Below, piece by piece: positions 35,967 to 47,609 of a stretch of DNA of 64,000 nt. The number at the start of each line of letters is the position of its first letter. Position 1 is the first letter of the stretch. Both the position numbers and the translations under genes were made by a program. This stretch comes from Litoditis marina (Eukaryota > Nematoda > Chromadorea > Rhabditida > Rhabditidae), in assembly GCA_964036275.1 (NCBI GenBank), contig OZ038439.1, positions 14,188,830 through 14,252,829 of the forward strand, read 5' to 3'. A model generated the notes under the pieces. The model was not told where the DNA came from and did not search any database. It saw nothing but the letters and a program-made list of their open reading frames with translations.

Positions 35967-36103
35967 TGTTTGACCTCATGATCAGAGTTTGTAGTTTGGT
36001 TTTACCCTTGCCGTTATAGAAATCACGTTTCATTCAGAAATCAATTATGAGAAAAACTGTGTGTACAGTACGTCTTGTTGTGTAATACCACCTGCAAAAT
36101 TTT

Positions 36104-36109
36104 AATAAA
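36104..36109 (+). terminator. Polyadenylation signal AATAAA
   Basis: Canonical AATAAA 138 bases after the stop codon of the membrane glycoprotein gene. Confidence 0.6.
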
Positions 36110-36858
36110 TACGACTCGATCATGATTTCTCTATGTCATCAGCAGGTTATTTTAACAATTCTTTCTTCTTAAATTTCAATATTCTCTTTTTCTCAAATCT
36201 GGTTTGACAGAATTTTCCATGAAACTGTGGACAGGAAAACCGATTTTCGTTATCGTGTCTGAAAAGAAAAACGCGTCAAGTATACAAACTTTGGAGAAAA
36301 GGAAAAGCGGCAGGATGTATAGAACAAAGAATGTGTAATGAATGTGAGAACAAGAGCAGGTTTCACACTTTTGTAGTTTTTGTATCATTTGTTTTGAATT
36401 GTCCTCAAGTTGGTCACAACTGTACACAGTTATCTACTGCACTTTACGTTGATTCTGCACAACTCAGATGAGAAGTTGAGGGACTATTAGGCACAAATAG
36501 GGGGATTTCGGGTGATCGAGCAAACGCGGCCCCAAAGGCCCTAAAAGGGCCGCGGTTTCTATATCGACCGCCCTTTTTCTTTGTTACTGATTCTGAATGC
36601 AACTATGTTGAACTAATCTACGTTCTTTTCACATTCATCCAGTATATACGCAAGAGTGAGACAAATATACTAATTTCAGTTTGAACGAAAAATGTCACCC
36701 TAAGCGTCCCTAGTAGGCTCTATTAGGGTGACTTAGGCCACGAAAATTGCGGGCCTAAAAGTAACCATTTAGGTCCTTGACTTGTCACCTACGATCAAAC
36801 GGAACGGATCATATTTGAACTGCTGAAAACAAACAAATACGAAGCACGTCTACAATTG

Positions 36859-36864
36859 TTTATT
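36859..36864 (-). terminator. Polyadenylation signal AATAAA
   Basis: On the minus strand, GGAACAATAAACAATTGTAGAC lies about 72 bases past the stop of the first phosphatase gene. Almost the same sequence follows the second phosphatase gene, so the signal was inherited from the common ancestor. Confidence 0.75.
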
Positions 36865-36935
36865 GTTCCATGACAAAAAAAGATGAATAGACCACATGGA
36901 ATAGTTTTTGTCGTCTCAAATCGGCCCGATTGTCT

Positions 36936-39900
36936 CTACTTCATAGCGGCAGTGACCTTTTCGTACTCCTTGGTAAAAGTGGCCAGCTTGGGAAAGATGT
37001 TCGAAGGTATGCTGCCGGTAGTCTTCAGGTACAGCAGCAGCACCTGGTGCACGTACAGGTACTGATGCTCAGTCTGAAACCAACAGAAACTTTAATTAAC
37101 GACTAATGAAGATGATGAAATAGAAGAAGCGACACTGTTCTACCTTCTGTCATTCATGTACAGCTGCTCAGTCTGCAATGCGACTTCAGAAATGGTATGT
37201 GTTTTAGAAGATCTTGAAACGAATGACACTTTTCTACAGTCTGTCGTTGGAGTTTCAAGCAGTTTCGCAATGCTTTGAAGTCATATTGTTTTTTGATATT
37301 GCAATACTTTGGACGAACGCCACATTTTTGGTCATCGACAGTTTTTGGTCAAAAGTCATCGAGCATACTGTCTGATAAGTCTTGTTTTGTAAAATGTATT
37401 GTAAAGATATTGCAAGGCTGCTAACTCCTAAATAGATCAAACCCACATGAAATGAACAAGAAAATAACTAACTTGAACACTGTTGTTTCTCTGGGCTCTG
37501 AGCTGCAGCAAATAGTCCTTCATGTCTCCCAGATTGACATTGTTGTGGAGCAGATCCATGACGTGTTGAAGAAGTACAATTGCGCCGGTTCTACCGATAC
37601 CGGCAGAACAATGAACAACCACCGGTTGACTGAAAAACGTCACAATTCCTTAACGTCAATGTCACAACGTCAATGTCATACTGTTATTGTCGATGTCACA
37701 AAGTCATTGTAAAATTCACAATGTATCAATGTACCAATGTCACAATATCGTAACCTCAGAATCACAATAGCACAAGGTGACAATCGCATTGTCTCAATGG
37801 CAATGTCATTGTCACAATGTCAATTTTTCAATATTAATGTCACAATGTCCACAATGTCCGTGTGTCACAATGTCACAATCTAACAATCTACTAATTATCA
37901 GCTTTATGTTGAAGTTAAATTCAGATCAAATTAGTCGAAATTCCTAAAAGTGACAGAACCAAACGCACGGTACATCTCTAAACAGTCCGAGCAGGGAAAA
38001 GGGGATACACACACACACACACGTCTTGCTACACACACTCACGTAACTCACATGACTAGATCTACTTGTCTGAATATAAGTAGAAGTATGGTCTGATAGA
38101 AACTCACGGTACGTCCCTAACCAGTCCGAGTAGGGTGAAGGGGGATAGGTCTGCCTCGGGTACCCCCCTATCCGGCCAATCCAACCAGTGGTAGTGGGTA
38201 CAATTGTGGCTGGGATAACCGTTCACTGTCACCTCCAGTTGAGACACCATCAGTTTGGTCTTCGTGGGAATGTTGAACTTGTGCTGGAACAAGTTTGTTG
38301 AAAACATAAACTCTCAGTTGAAGAAGGTTGATTATGTGGTCCAATCGCAACGCTTCAGTCCTTTAAACTGCAAAACATTTTTCAATTGCAGTTCAAAGGA
38401 CCGTTGACACGAGATTGGTCCATATAATCGTCCTTATTTAAGAATTATTGTCAACTGGATCTTGGTGTGGACGTTCAACTTGTGCTAAGAAAATTCATTT
38501 AACTACAAGAATTACTATTCAGGTGAAAACCACTAAACATCGCGTTCTCCCAAGGTTAGCGGGGGTGGCGGAATGAGAAAGAAATTGATGTAGTTCGCGT
38601 TTCAGTGGCTCTACAGAAATGGTAACCACCAACATATCAGAGAAACTGCAGAAAAATATTTGTTTCTCACCGGTTGACAAGACTTCGAGGTCACAACCAC
38701 TTCTCCATTATTGAAGTTCACTGAGGCGCCGGCAGTTCTGGGAAAGTACTCCGCACACTTCTTGCAGCCCTGTAAAAATGAATCCTGAATCACACCCACA
38801 TTAATGTCTCTCCTCTTGTATATCACATGTTTCCATGTATCTTCCTACTTCAAAACCGGAATTTTGAAGCTGTTCATTTTCATATGAAAAGCGCAGTTGA
38901 GTTAAGTTTTAGATTAGTTTAATTTGAAAGAAACTAAAAGTGAAATTACCATTTCCAAGAAGTTGCACAACATCAGAATTGCGTGTGTTCTCTCCTGGAC
39001 CACCATGCACCAGAATTCAGCACAAGTGCTCGGGAGAGGACCCTAAAATCATCATCATCCTCCCAAACAAAATGTTTTAACGAAATTTTACGTTACCAAT
39101 TGGTTTTCAGATACAAAATCGATTATTTTGTTAGTCAATTGCACAGTCAGATGAAACGTGTCAAATACAGCAGAACTCAGAAACGTGCAACAACAAAGTG
39201 CACGGCTCATTAGCACGCCAACTTTACGTGCCAGTGCAGTTTACTTCTAATTTATCATGGTGTACCTTTATTTTGCCCTTAGTATAAAGCCACTGAGTTA
39301 TAGACTACCGGTATAAAAGTTTAAAAGTTGTAAACCTACCAGTAAGTCAAGAAATCCGACAGATTGCAGGCAGAAATAGCGAGCAGCGTAGCAATCTTTC
39401 AAGAATCTCATGAGATACCTCATGAGCCATTGACATTAGCTTCTCATGAGATTTTACTGATTCCTGTGCTACAACATCGAGAGTTCACAAGTAGCTCATA
39501 AGGTATCTCATGGAAAACTCATATGAACTTTTCAGATTGGAGGGATTGCTACGCCGCCAGGAGGTATCAATATCACGAAAAAAAAATTGTATGAGTACTT
39601 TATAATTTTCTCACCTGCGTGCATATGAATCGGCGTTTGTTGTTGGGTGTGGCCACATAGTTGGCATGAATATATGGCACTTGTCCAATGTTGAGAGTCA
39701 CACGAGAGTTGTCCAGACAGCCAACATCCTACAATGATACCGTATAGTCGAATGATCATCTGTAGTGCTCACATTTCCCAACTGGACTCGTTGGCAGCGT
39801 GCCAGAAACTTTAGAAAACTGTTATTTGAAGAAAACATATATTTTACAGAAAGTTTCCCTGAATACGAATTATAACTATGGGGAAGAACCCTTCACATAA

Positions 39901-41378
39901 ATTTCTATTGTTTTGAAGTATTTCAACATGTTCAAAAACTGCCTTCAAATTTTATTGGCAAGCTGCCCAAGTCCAGTTGGGAAATGTGCGAACTATATTG
40001 TAACCTATTGACTTTAGTGCATCTCACTTTGTGATGTGTGCACGTTAGTGAGCATTTCAAAGTACCCGCTCAGTTTTCTCCAGTAGTTGTTCACAGCACT
40101 GAATTTGAAACAACTAAGTCCAGATTTCTTAGAAGTATACTGTTTGTCAATTGCACAGTCACGTGAAACATAATAAACACAGCAGAACTTAGGAACGTGC
40201 AATGACAGAGTGCACGATGCCTCATTAGAATGCTCAGTTTATGTGATTTTTCAGTTTACTTCTAGTATAGTGAGCTGTTAGCTCACATTTTTGAGGCTTT
40301 CCAAATGCTAGACAGGTCTCAATCGTGAATACAGCCATGAAAACGTGAGAACGAGAAAAAAACAATTTTTTCCACCAATTTAAAGTTGTTTTCGGTCTAC
40401 TTCGCAGATCTCAATTGATTCATACTCGCCGTCTCGAAAAACAAAACAATAAAAAAATAACCTTGTATCGATTCCTTCCGTTTGCATTCTGAGCCACGAA
40501 TTCCTTCATTTTCGTGTAGTCATTGTCTCGCTTCATGCTTCGAAACTCCTTGATTAGGCCCAAAACTCCCTTCCGAAGGGTGGATTCGACAAATGGTCGG
40601 GCCTGCAATATGAACATAATTGCTAAAGACTTTTTGTAAAATATAATTAAACTACTACTCAACCGGAAATTATATAATATTTAGAAATGTATTAAATTTA
40701 AAAAAAAATAATTAACGCTTTTTTTGTTTGATGATAAGGCAGCAACAGTTTGAGTGTTTAAGACGAATTGGTTAGTAATGTAGCTTTTTCTTATCGCAAA
40801 TGAATGATCAAGCGGTGAACATCCAAATGCGAGGTTAATAATCTCGAAGCAAAATATGCTGGGAAAGCTTTTGACATCTACAATTTAATGAAATTATGCC
40901 AAATTCGAGAATAAATAATCAAAAAGCTCACAAATCTGGCTTTCGGGTTGAGTTTGACGGCCAGAGTAGACTGTTTCGGGGGCTGTGATTCCTCCTCTTC
41001 GGTAGTTGTTCGGGTTCTCTCTCTGAACGTACTAATCATGTAAACATTTATCCAACAAACTAATTTTTTCCGTATCAAACAGTCGAAAACTACTGAATCA
41101 TCCCGTCAAAAACCCTAACACATGAAGTTTTTCTGGTCACAAAACACTGAATCTTTATCTGAGAAAGCTGAAAATCAGTCTCACTTTCACATTCTTCCAT
41201 ATATACACTTGAAAAACAATTCTTGAAAAAAAATTTCCTGAAATAAAATCAATCTTAGTGATCAACCTCAAAACCAGAGAGACTGGAGAAAAACTGAGAA
41301 AACCCCATTACATTTTCCTGAGAGGGATGAACGAAGAAAAGTTACCACCAACCGGCTGAGATTATACTTGGTGGTCAT
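36936..41378 (-). CDS. Soluble protein tyrosine phosphatase, paralog 1
   Basis: Classical non-receptor tyrosine phosphatase that hydrolyses phosphotyrosine in the cytosol. Nine exons in transcript order: 41353-41378, 40932-41022, 40462-40602, 39615-39728, 38950-39042, 38671-38769, 38108-38283, 37473-37629 and 36936-37073, giving 344 aa. After a 39-residue polar N-terminus (TTTEEEESQPPKQ) come the RNRYK phosphotyrosine-loop motif, YIHANYV, FICTQGPL, the WPD loop (HYHWLDWPDRGVP, Asp about 226), the P-loop HCSAGIGRTG (Cys about 254, Arg about 260) and the QTEHQYLYVH Q-loop. All catalytic residues are present. The last seven exons match paralog 2 in length exactly. Exon 1 is only 26 bases and was chosen by phase (CG|GTTGGT donor), so the N-terminus is less certain than the rest. 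The family is widely expanded in nematodes, often with sperm expression; the expression here is inference. Confidence 0.93.
37648..37885. repeat. Degenerate CACAATGT repeat
   Basis: About 240 bases of loosely repeated CAATGTCA/CACAATGTC words in the phosphatase intron next to the P-loop exon. Confidence 0.8.
37963..38010 (-). pseudogene. Copy of phosphatase WPD exon end
   Basis: On the minus strand, CCCTGCTCGGACTGTTTAGAG and a GTACCGTGCG junction repeat the last 40 or so bases of the WPD exon (38108-38150) and its donor, about 140 bases into the next intron. The copy carries several changes and runs into a short (CA)n. Confidence 0.75.
38321..38441. mobile_element. Hairpin MITE, copy 2
   Basis: Member of the 17183 family, with slightly worn ends (AAGAAGGTTGATTATGTGG), in a phosphatase intron. 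Confidence 0.8.
39391..39558. mobile_element. Short relative of the 1.57-kb element
   Basis: Ends (GC..CGTAGCAATC and GGATTGCTACGCCGCC) match the termini of the 20224-21794 element. The interior has CTCATGAGATACCTCATGAG palindromes. Confidence 0.65.
39762..39997. mobile_element. MITE with CACATTTCCCAACTGGACT ends, copy 1
   Basis: Inverted ends CACATTTCCCAACTGGACT / AGTCCAGTTGGGAAATGTG (GTCCAGTTGGGAAATGTGCG at the right here). Copy 2 lies in the other phosphatase gene at 51358-51596 in the opposite internal orientation and in a different intron, so the two inserted independently after the gene duplication. Confidence 0.8.
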
Positions 41379-42509
41379 TCTCAACGAGTAGATACCGCAA
41401 CTCCTCGGGGAGTGGAAGCTGGACCAGCAGGGAAGAGTGGGTGAAAAGAATGAGAATGAGGAAAATTCCATCAGATCCAGTATTTATAGGCGAAACGCGT
41501 TTCAACCAGTTAGCCAAGCTTAACGCGTCATGGCAGAAAAACGAAAAGTACAAACGAAGACTATCGAGAAACTCTCAAAATACTTTTGGTTTGAATCCAG
41601 TGGAATGATTTTTTTCCTCGTTCAAGGTTGAATTTCTTTGATTGGAGAGCTAGAGAGTAGGATGCTATTCACCCAAAAATGCAAAAGTATACTATGGCTC
41701 GAAGAACACTGTGAGAAACTCTGATCCTCCAATGCAAGTGACAGAAAATTTTGAAAAAATCTGGAATACTTCAAGACGACGTTCTCCTGTTACGGAAAAA
41801 TGGAGATTTAGGATGGGAACACATTTCTCCTCTTGTCGATCGTTCAACACGGGAAACACGTTTATCTATCTTCATTCATCGATACAGACATAGAAATTCA
41901 CATTGTATATGTATCTGAATGTACACAATTGCTGGTATACTCATGGATAATATCATTAGATCATTTAATCAATTCACAGCTTCTTTGGGACGGGGTTTAT
42001 CTGCTTCACGCAAGATCTAGCAGAGGTGGGAGGTTTCTGAAACACTCAGATAATTTATCGTATTCACTGAATCCAAAAACGTATAAACATATGTACAGAG
42101 AGCGGACCTGACATATATGAAAAGTGAGATGTTTTTTCATAGTTTTTTTGTAAATTGTAGAGTCTGTAAATGAAAACCTCTAATTCACAGTATTGGTGAT
42201 TTCTAATTATAATAATAATAATATAAAGTTTATTGCGCATAGATTCAACAACAAAAAGTAATAAGAATTAACTAATTGAGTTATTGAAAGCTTCTATGGC
42301 AAAACGTGTCCCAAAGGATTGTATGTTAAATGTACAAGGGAGCGTTGATCAGACTACAAAGTGCAAAGTCGAGACGATGCATGGGTCAGACAAACAAAGG
42401 TCAGATGATCGATAAAACAACGAGACCAGTAACTGAACAGATCGAGAGGTATAACAAAAATCAAGTATTTGCTCATTTGGGAATAAGATGGGAGCGCAAG
42501 AATGCAACT
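41379..42509. other. Spacer between phosphatase 1 and MSP gene
   Basis: Contains the phosphatase promoter TATA element and otherwise unique AT-rich sequence with a short (AAT)n near 42210-42225. No exon was accepted, although the MSP-domain gene could have a further 3' exon here. Confidence 0.5.
41481..41488 (-). promoter_or_regulatory. TATA box of phosphatase 1
   Basis: On the minus strand, TATAAATACTGGATCTGATGG lies about 103 bases upstream of the ATG. The second phosphatase has TATAAATACCAGATG at a similar place, so the core promoter was probably copied with the gene. Confidence 0.6.
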
Positions 42510-45500
42510 TTATGGTTGTAACCCTTCTGAAGCCGAATAGTGTGGATAGAAACACGAACAAACCTCCGGGTGAAGTTTGGTGCTGCATTTTTTGGAGACA
42601 GCCGCATTCATTTTCGACGGAGATTTTTTCAGCGACGGATTCAAATTGACAATAGAGGCGGTTTTCTTGGCCAATGAAGCATTCAAATTGGAAGCAGACT
42701 TTTTCGGAAGACAAACGTTCAAATTCGAACTTTTCTTGGTTAGATTCGTGCTGCTGGGTGTCTTGAAATCGACTGGAATACAGAATTAGGTAGATTTTAC
42801 TTTTGCCCCCCCCCCCCATCCCTTTTATTCTTGTGTTGAGAGATGTATGTAAAGGTTGTATGGAAAAACAATTTCAACCTATAAACTTTTCGTGTTAAAA
42901 GGACGTTATGGTGTAGGTGATCACAACCGGATCAGTTGGGTGACAGAGTTCAAAGTACAAAGTACAGTACGATAAACTGGAGTACAGCTCGGGAAAATTG
43001 AAGTATCGCCCCCCACTTTAGTTGGATCCCCCCGTAGCACTTCAACCCCCCACCCAAGCTGAAACCTGAAAATCTAGGAGAGGGGGGGGGGGCAAAATTC
43101 AACTTCGACATTTACTATTTACCCCCCACCTGGGTGGGCGAACTTCAATGGTGGGGGGTCAAACTTCAACGAGTGGGGGGCTGAACTTCAATACCGGAAA
43201 TGTTTACTTTTTCTCCGCTGTTAGTGCATTCTGAGAGTTACCGTATAGGCTTGCTTTGTGAACACTATATAGTCGTCGCCAACGGAAAGGCGGCAGGGTA
43301 CTGTACATCTCACTTTCCGCTGTGTAGCACACATTTCTTCGATTCCAAAGCTTGCTTGCTATGTGCTCTAATAGCGCAGTGGTGAGCGCCGTGCTACGAA
43401 TTTTTCGCTCGCAGGTTCGATTCCGGCAAACGACAGGAATTTATCTATGTGGCACTCACTATACGATTTCTGGGTTCATAAAAGAGTAGAAATTCGAGAA
43501 AATGTTCTCACTGGCTGTCGGCGCCTCTTGATCGTTGCTCTCCTTCACGTCTTCATCGTCCTCTTCGTCGGTTTCTGAATCCTCTCCCCAATCCTGCTGA
43601 CGGAACATGATCAAAATCTTCGGACCCTGAAACAGTAGCGTTTAAACATTCGAATATGTTTTTATACTTTTTTTCACTTATCCAGAAACTATCCAGCTGC
43701 TGCCCGGAATCTTAACCAGCAAGCGGTCCGAGTACGAGTACGTATTTTTGAACTGTTCGGTATTTTAATCCAATCCTATCTCGCTTTGCGAACTGTTTCA
43801 CAACACTTGTACCATGGCGAGAGGTCAGCAGAGAGAAAATACAAGTTTCAAGTAGATAGTGTGTGCCAAATTTATAAAATATTTGCCTCATGTGAGACTC
43901 GAACCGGGCCCAAAAGTTTAGGAGGCGCGGATCTAACCACTACACCAAACGAACGTATAAGAATGGTGCAGACGAATCGTATATATGAGTTCTTACACAG
44001 CAGAAAGTGAGATATACAGTACACCCCCGTCATTCTTTGAGTGACAACTATACTCCAAGTATCTCGCGAGATTTACCTTCGGTCCAGCCTGTTCCTGTGG
44101 TGGTTCCTCGATCAGTCCTTTTCCTCGATTGATTTTCGCAGTCTGAACACATGAACACATTGTACATGAACACAGTGAGTGCCAAATTTATAAATTTCTG
44201 TCTCCCGCTGGAATCGAACCTGCGAGCAAAAGATTCGTAGCAGGACGCTAACCACTGCGCTATTAGAGCACATAACCGGCAAGCTTTGGAATCAAAGACA
44301 TGTGTGCGTACACAGCGGAAATTGAGATATACAGTACCCTCCCGCCTTTTCGTTGGCGACGACTATATTGGTGAGATTGGAGAACAAAAACAAAGTCTGA
44401 AGCATTTAGACAACTTCTGTGTGTAAGGAAACTGCCTATGAGCTATGAGTTGTAAACAACCACTCTAGGAAACACATATGGCCCGGTTCGTACCTTTCAC
44501 GGGGCAAGTAGTGGAGAAAACATGCAGATCGCCTAACGTGTGGAGAACAACCAACTATAATAACGTATAAAAAGTGATGTCTTACGCCGACTCAAACTGC
44601 TTGGTACGAAGTATTATAGAGTTAGCCAATTCGAATTAAGACTATACGGTGTACTTTGCCTGATCCCGATGTGTTTGTAGTTTGCTCCCGTTCTTTTCGC
44701 TAGGAATTTGTAGTTGCTAGATCAAACTACAACAGTTGAGTACGTGCACGAACCTTTCGCTGCTCTTCATCCATATCTGTGTCCTTCAGTGGAATATGGT
44801 CATTCACACCCTTGAACAACACTGCGATGTGCTTTTTCGTAATTTCCTGATCCACCATTTTCTGAAATGAAAAACAATACACAAAACATATTTTGCCGAA
44901 CAAGAGAATGTATTTATAGCTCGTTTCATTCGTACTCAGACTGATTACCATTGTACCAAGAGTTGTGTATGATAGTCTATTAAAACAAATATAAGTATTC
45001 CAAAATTTAGTTACCTCATCCTTCCTCATTCACGTAGTGACATAAAACGTAACAACCGCTGACACAAATTTGGAGAAATGGCATGAACTTTACACCTGTA
45101 CAGCTAGCGTTAGCTAGCGTTAGCTCTAGCTTTAACCGTTAGCGTAAGTTAGCGTTAGTTAGCGTACGCTTGCAGCTAGCGTATCGAATACCAAAAAAAT
45201 TGTGCTTTAGCTCCCCCTCCTCGTCTAGAATCTTAGGTCATTGCGTGAGCTACAGTGAGCGGAGGCGTATAGAGTACCACTTGGGTCATTTAAGGTATAG
45301 CTTCAGTTTTCGAACTTTTAGATACAGTTCATGACAACTAATATCTCACCGCTTGGAACTTGTGCTGGCTCCACATTTTGTCCACTTTTGTAGTTGTGGA
45401 AGGAGCAATGGTGTAAACCATCGTGAACCTGAAACCTGAATGATCTTCATGGGACCAAAAACAAACAACCAGGACGAACACATCGTCGTACTTAGCAGTT

Positions 45501-46833
45501 TTTTTTTCAAAGAATATCAAAGATGAAATTCCTTCAATTGACCTAGGTAACTTGATAGATAATCATTTACTAATAATCATTTACTACAAGAGTGTTTCTT
45601 ACACCTTGGACAGTTTCGTTGAGAAGTTCCAAAAAGTAACCAACCTGTCAGACAAGGGCACCTTTTGATTTTTCGGGATTCCTTTGAAGATGAGTTTCAC
45701 AGTTCTCTAGGAACATAAACACACAATAGGAAAAACCGAGAATAAATGGATCGAAATCCTGCTTAAACACAACTTGAGCAGAGTTTCTGTTTTGGGCTAC
45801 TTTTAACTGTATTGAAATCAGAGAGCACAAATAATTCGTATATTAGTTTGATCAGTCCACGTGACATTCACATGACAATGCCGCGCGACACACAACGCGT
45901 CAAATCAAATGTAGGATACAGCAGTATTACCAGAAACCATGTTGCTCTCCGGTCTCCTTTAAAGGCTTTGAAAAATTGATCGTACAAATTTGAAATTAGG
46001 TACGGTCACCCCACCCGCTTATATAATCATTCAGCAACTTACAAGCCAGTTACAGGTTGGAACCGTACATGCTAGCCTGTTCTGCTGTGTTCGTACTTTG
46101 ATCCTATGGTTTTTAGTTGTAATTCATTATTTGCTATATTTGCAGAACAAACTACAATGCTGATACGAGGAACTCCTATATCTATGATGAATTACCAAAT
46201 CAAGAAGTCTTGTAGTTTCATCTCTGGAACTTCTGTGTGTCTGGCAATGAGATCAAACTACAAAAATGTACCTAGAGAAATGTTGTAGTTTGAACTCCTA
46301 TAACTTCTATGTGTAGTAGTGGGATAAAACTACAAATATATACCTTCTTCCCGGGTGGTATTGCGTCGTAGACTGGTCTCATTTTGTAGATTCCCGGCCT
46401 CGTTGACTTCATTTTGAACATTATCTGTTTTTCTCCGTTGTTCTCGATGACTAGGTCGAGCTGTTGTGGACCTTCTGGATTAAAAAGGACCTGAAAAATT
46501 TATAGATTGAAGCGAAAGGTTTGCTTTCATCTCGAAAGTGTTTATAGAACAATACATGGAGGAGTCAAATAATAGTACACCAAGTTCCAATCAAGCAGCA
46601 TGTTTGCGCATTCTTATCGGTTCAGAACTGGGTTGTTTCGTTGAGTGTCGACTTGACTATTCTGGCAACGCAGTTTGAAAAAGTGCTGTGCTCAGCATGT
46701 GTAGCCTTAATAACACTGATACTGTCGAAACTATTAACAATAATGTGACATCTAGCAGTAGAAATTGTAGATTCAAAAAACGAAAACTCACACTCCGGGC
46801 TGGATTTGTAGAAACAGTATCACTGAGACCCAT
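42510..46833 (-). CDS. MSP-domain protein with Lys/Ser/Asn-rich tail
   Basis: Eight exons in transcript order: 46792-46833, 46344-46490, 45645-45706, 45350-45428, 44754-44861, 44077-44142, 43512-43626 and 42510-42772, giving about 293 aa. Residues about 9-115 form a major-sperm-protein fold: NPEGPQQLDLVIENN, then IMFKMKSTRPGIYKMRPV and IPPGKKRTVKLIFKGIP, the usual MSP strand order. Next come a charged region (KHIAVLFKG; DTDMDEEQRK), an acidic stretch (EDSETDEEDDEDVKES) and a tail with a degenerate 12-residue repeat starting KKS/KKT. MSP-domain proteins act in the nematode sperm cytoskeleton or as VAP-like adaptors; which applies is unknown. The last exon may instead splice at GAG|GTTTGT (about 42561) to an unseen exon. 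Exon 44077-44142 lies between two tRNA-like elements only 24 and 27 bases away. Confidence 0.85.
43008..43190. repeat. C-run/G-run repeat, GAACTTCAA type
   Basis: CCCCCC/GGGGGG runs separated by GAACTTCAA-like words. Same architecture as 30828-31150. A small outlier C-run lies at 42806-42820. Confidence 0.8.
43267..43463 (+). mobile_element. tRNA-like MITE/SINE, copy 3
   Basis: TATAGTCGTCGCC to CACTCACTATA, with intact A box (TAGCGCAGTGG) and B box (GGTTCGATTCC). It lies about 43 bases from the donor of an MSP-gene exon. Confidence 0.85.
43857..44052 (-). mobile_element. tRNA-like MITE/SINE with a different tRNA head
   Basis: It keeps the family's terminal part (GTGTGCCAAATTTATAAA; AGTGAGATATACAGTAC; CAACTATA), but the tRNA-like section reads TGGTGTAGTGGTTAGATCC...CCCGGTTCGAGTCTC on the minus strand, unlike the Ser/Leu-like head of the other copies. 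It appears to be a head swap. Confidence 0.75.
44170..44367 (-). mobile_element. tRNA-like MITE/SINE, copy 4
   Basis: Standard-head copy ending 27 bases upstream of an MSP-gene exon. The left end has lost TATA (CACAGTGAGTGCC). Confidence 0.85.
45765..45963. repeat. Interspersed 200-bp repeat, copy 2
   Basis: Partner of 34050-34252. It lies in the MSP-gene intron upstream of the 45645-45706 exon. Confidence 0.75.
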
Positions 46834-47132
46834 TCCTGATGATGAACTGCTAAGAATGATTTCCCATCCGGAAAATCTCACTTTTTCACTTTGAAAGTGA
46901 AGTTTTCAAATTTTTAACGAGAAAACCCGAGTTTCGGGCGTGGTTTCAACTTGAAACAAAAAGTTCGTTCATACTTTACGTTGAGATTTTCATGCGTGAA
47001 ACAAAACAGGGAGAAAATTGTGGACTGAGTAGAATCTGGTGATTTTCAGGTTCATCTCAACAAACCAAAGGATGAATCTTGTGGTTCCAATTGATAAACG
47101 GAAACATGAACATCTTTCAAAAAACAACTTTT

Positions 47133-47249
47133 TTAAAGAAGGACGATTATGTGGTCCAATCGCAACGGTTCAGTCCTTTGAACTGCTATACATTTTTCAA
47201 TTGCAGTTTAAAGGACACGGGATTGGTCCACATAATCGTCCTTCTTTAA
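47133..47249. mobile_element. TTAA-flanked hairpin MITE, copy 3
   Basis: TTAAAGAAGGACGATTATGTGG to CCACATAATCGTCCTTCTTTAA, the cleanest copy of the family. Confidence 0.9.
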
Positions 47250-47412
47250 TTGTGTAGAGCAACCATGTATAGATCAAAAATTCATTCTGGTTCGATCTCA
47301 AAACAAACCATAATTTACGATTTTTGAGTGATATTCAGCAGGATCAAACCACCAGATCGGGGTAGTACACCATACACTGTATTGTTTCACAGAGAGCAAA
47401 AACTACACTATG

Positions 47413-47609
47413 TATAGTCGTCAACGGAAAGGCGAGAGGGTGCTGTATATCTTATTTTCATATCTTCGATTCCAAAGCTTGCCAGTTATGTGCTCAAATA
47501 GCGCAGTGGTAACCGCCCTGAGTGGTTACCGCCTTGCTACCAAACTTTTGCTCGTAGGTTCGATTCCGGCGAGAGACAGAAATTTATAAATTTGATACTC
47601 ACTGTATAC
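47413..47609 (+). mobile_element. tRNA-like MITE/SINE, copy 5 (array founder)
   Basis: Family member with an internal duplication in the A-box region (ACCGCCCTGAGTGGTTACCGCC). Its 3' half continues directly into the 228-bp tandem array. Confidence 0.8.

Larger units (their letters stand above)
35967..36935. other. Spacer between convergent genes
   Basis: Holds the 3' ends of two convergent genes and two small palindromes: a GC-rich one (GCGGCCC..GGGCCGC, about 36525-36555) and one based on GTCACCCTAA..TTAGGGTGAC (about 36695-36735). No exon seen. Confidence 0.6.

Noticed and set aside
45108..45182. TTAGCG-like repeats resembling telomeric sequence
   Set aside because: The word is GTTAGC/TAGCGT, not the nematode telomere unit TTAGGC, and the stretch is short and irregular.
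46688..46894. 68-codon + strand frame opposite MSP exon 1
   Set aside because: It overlaps the antisense exon, whose phase and MSP-domain continuity are much better supported. Treated as a shadow.
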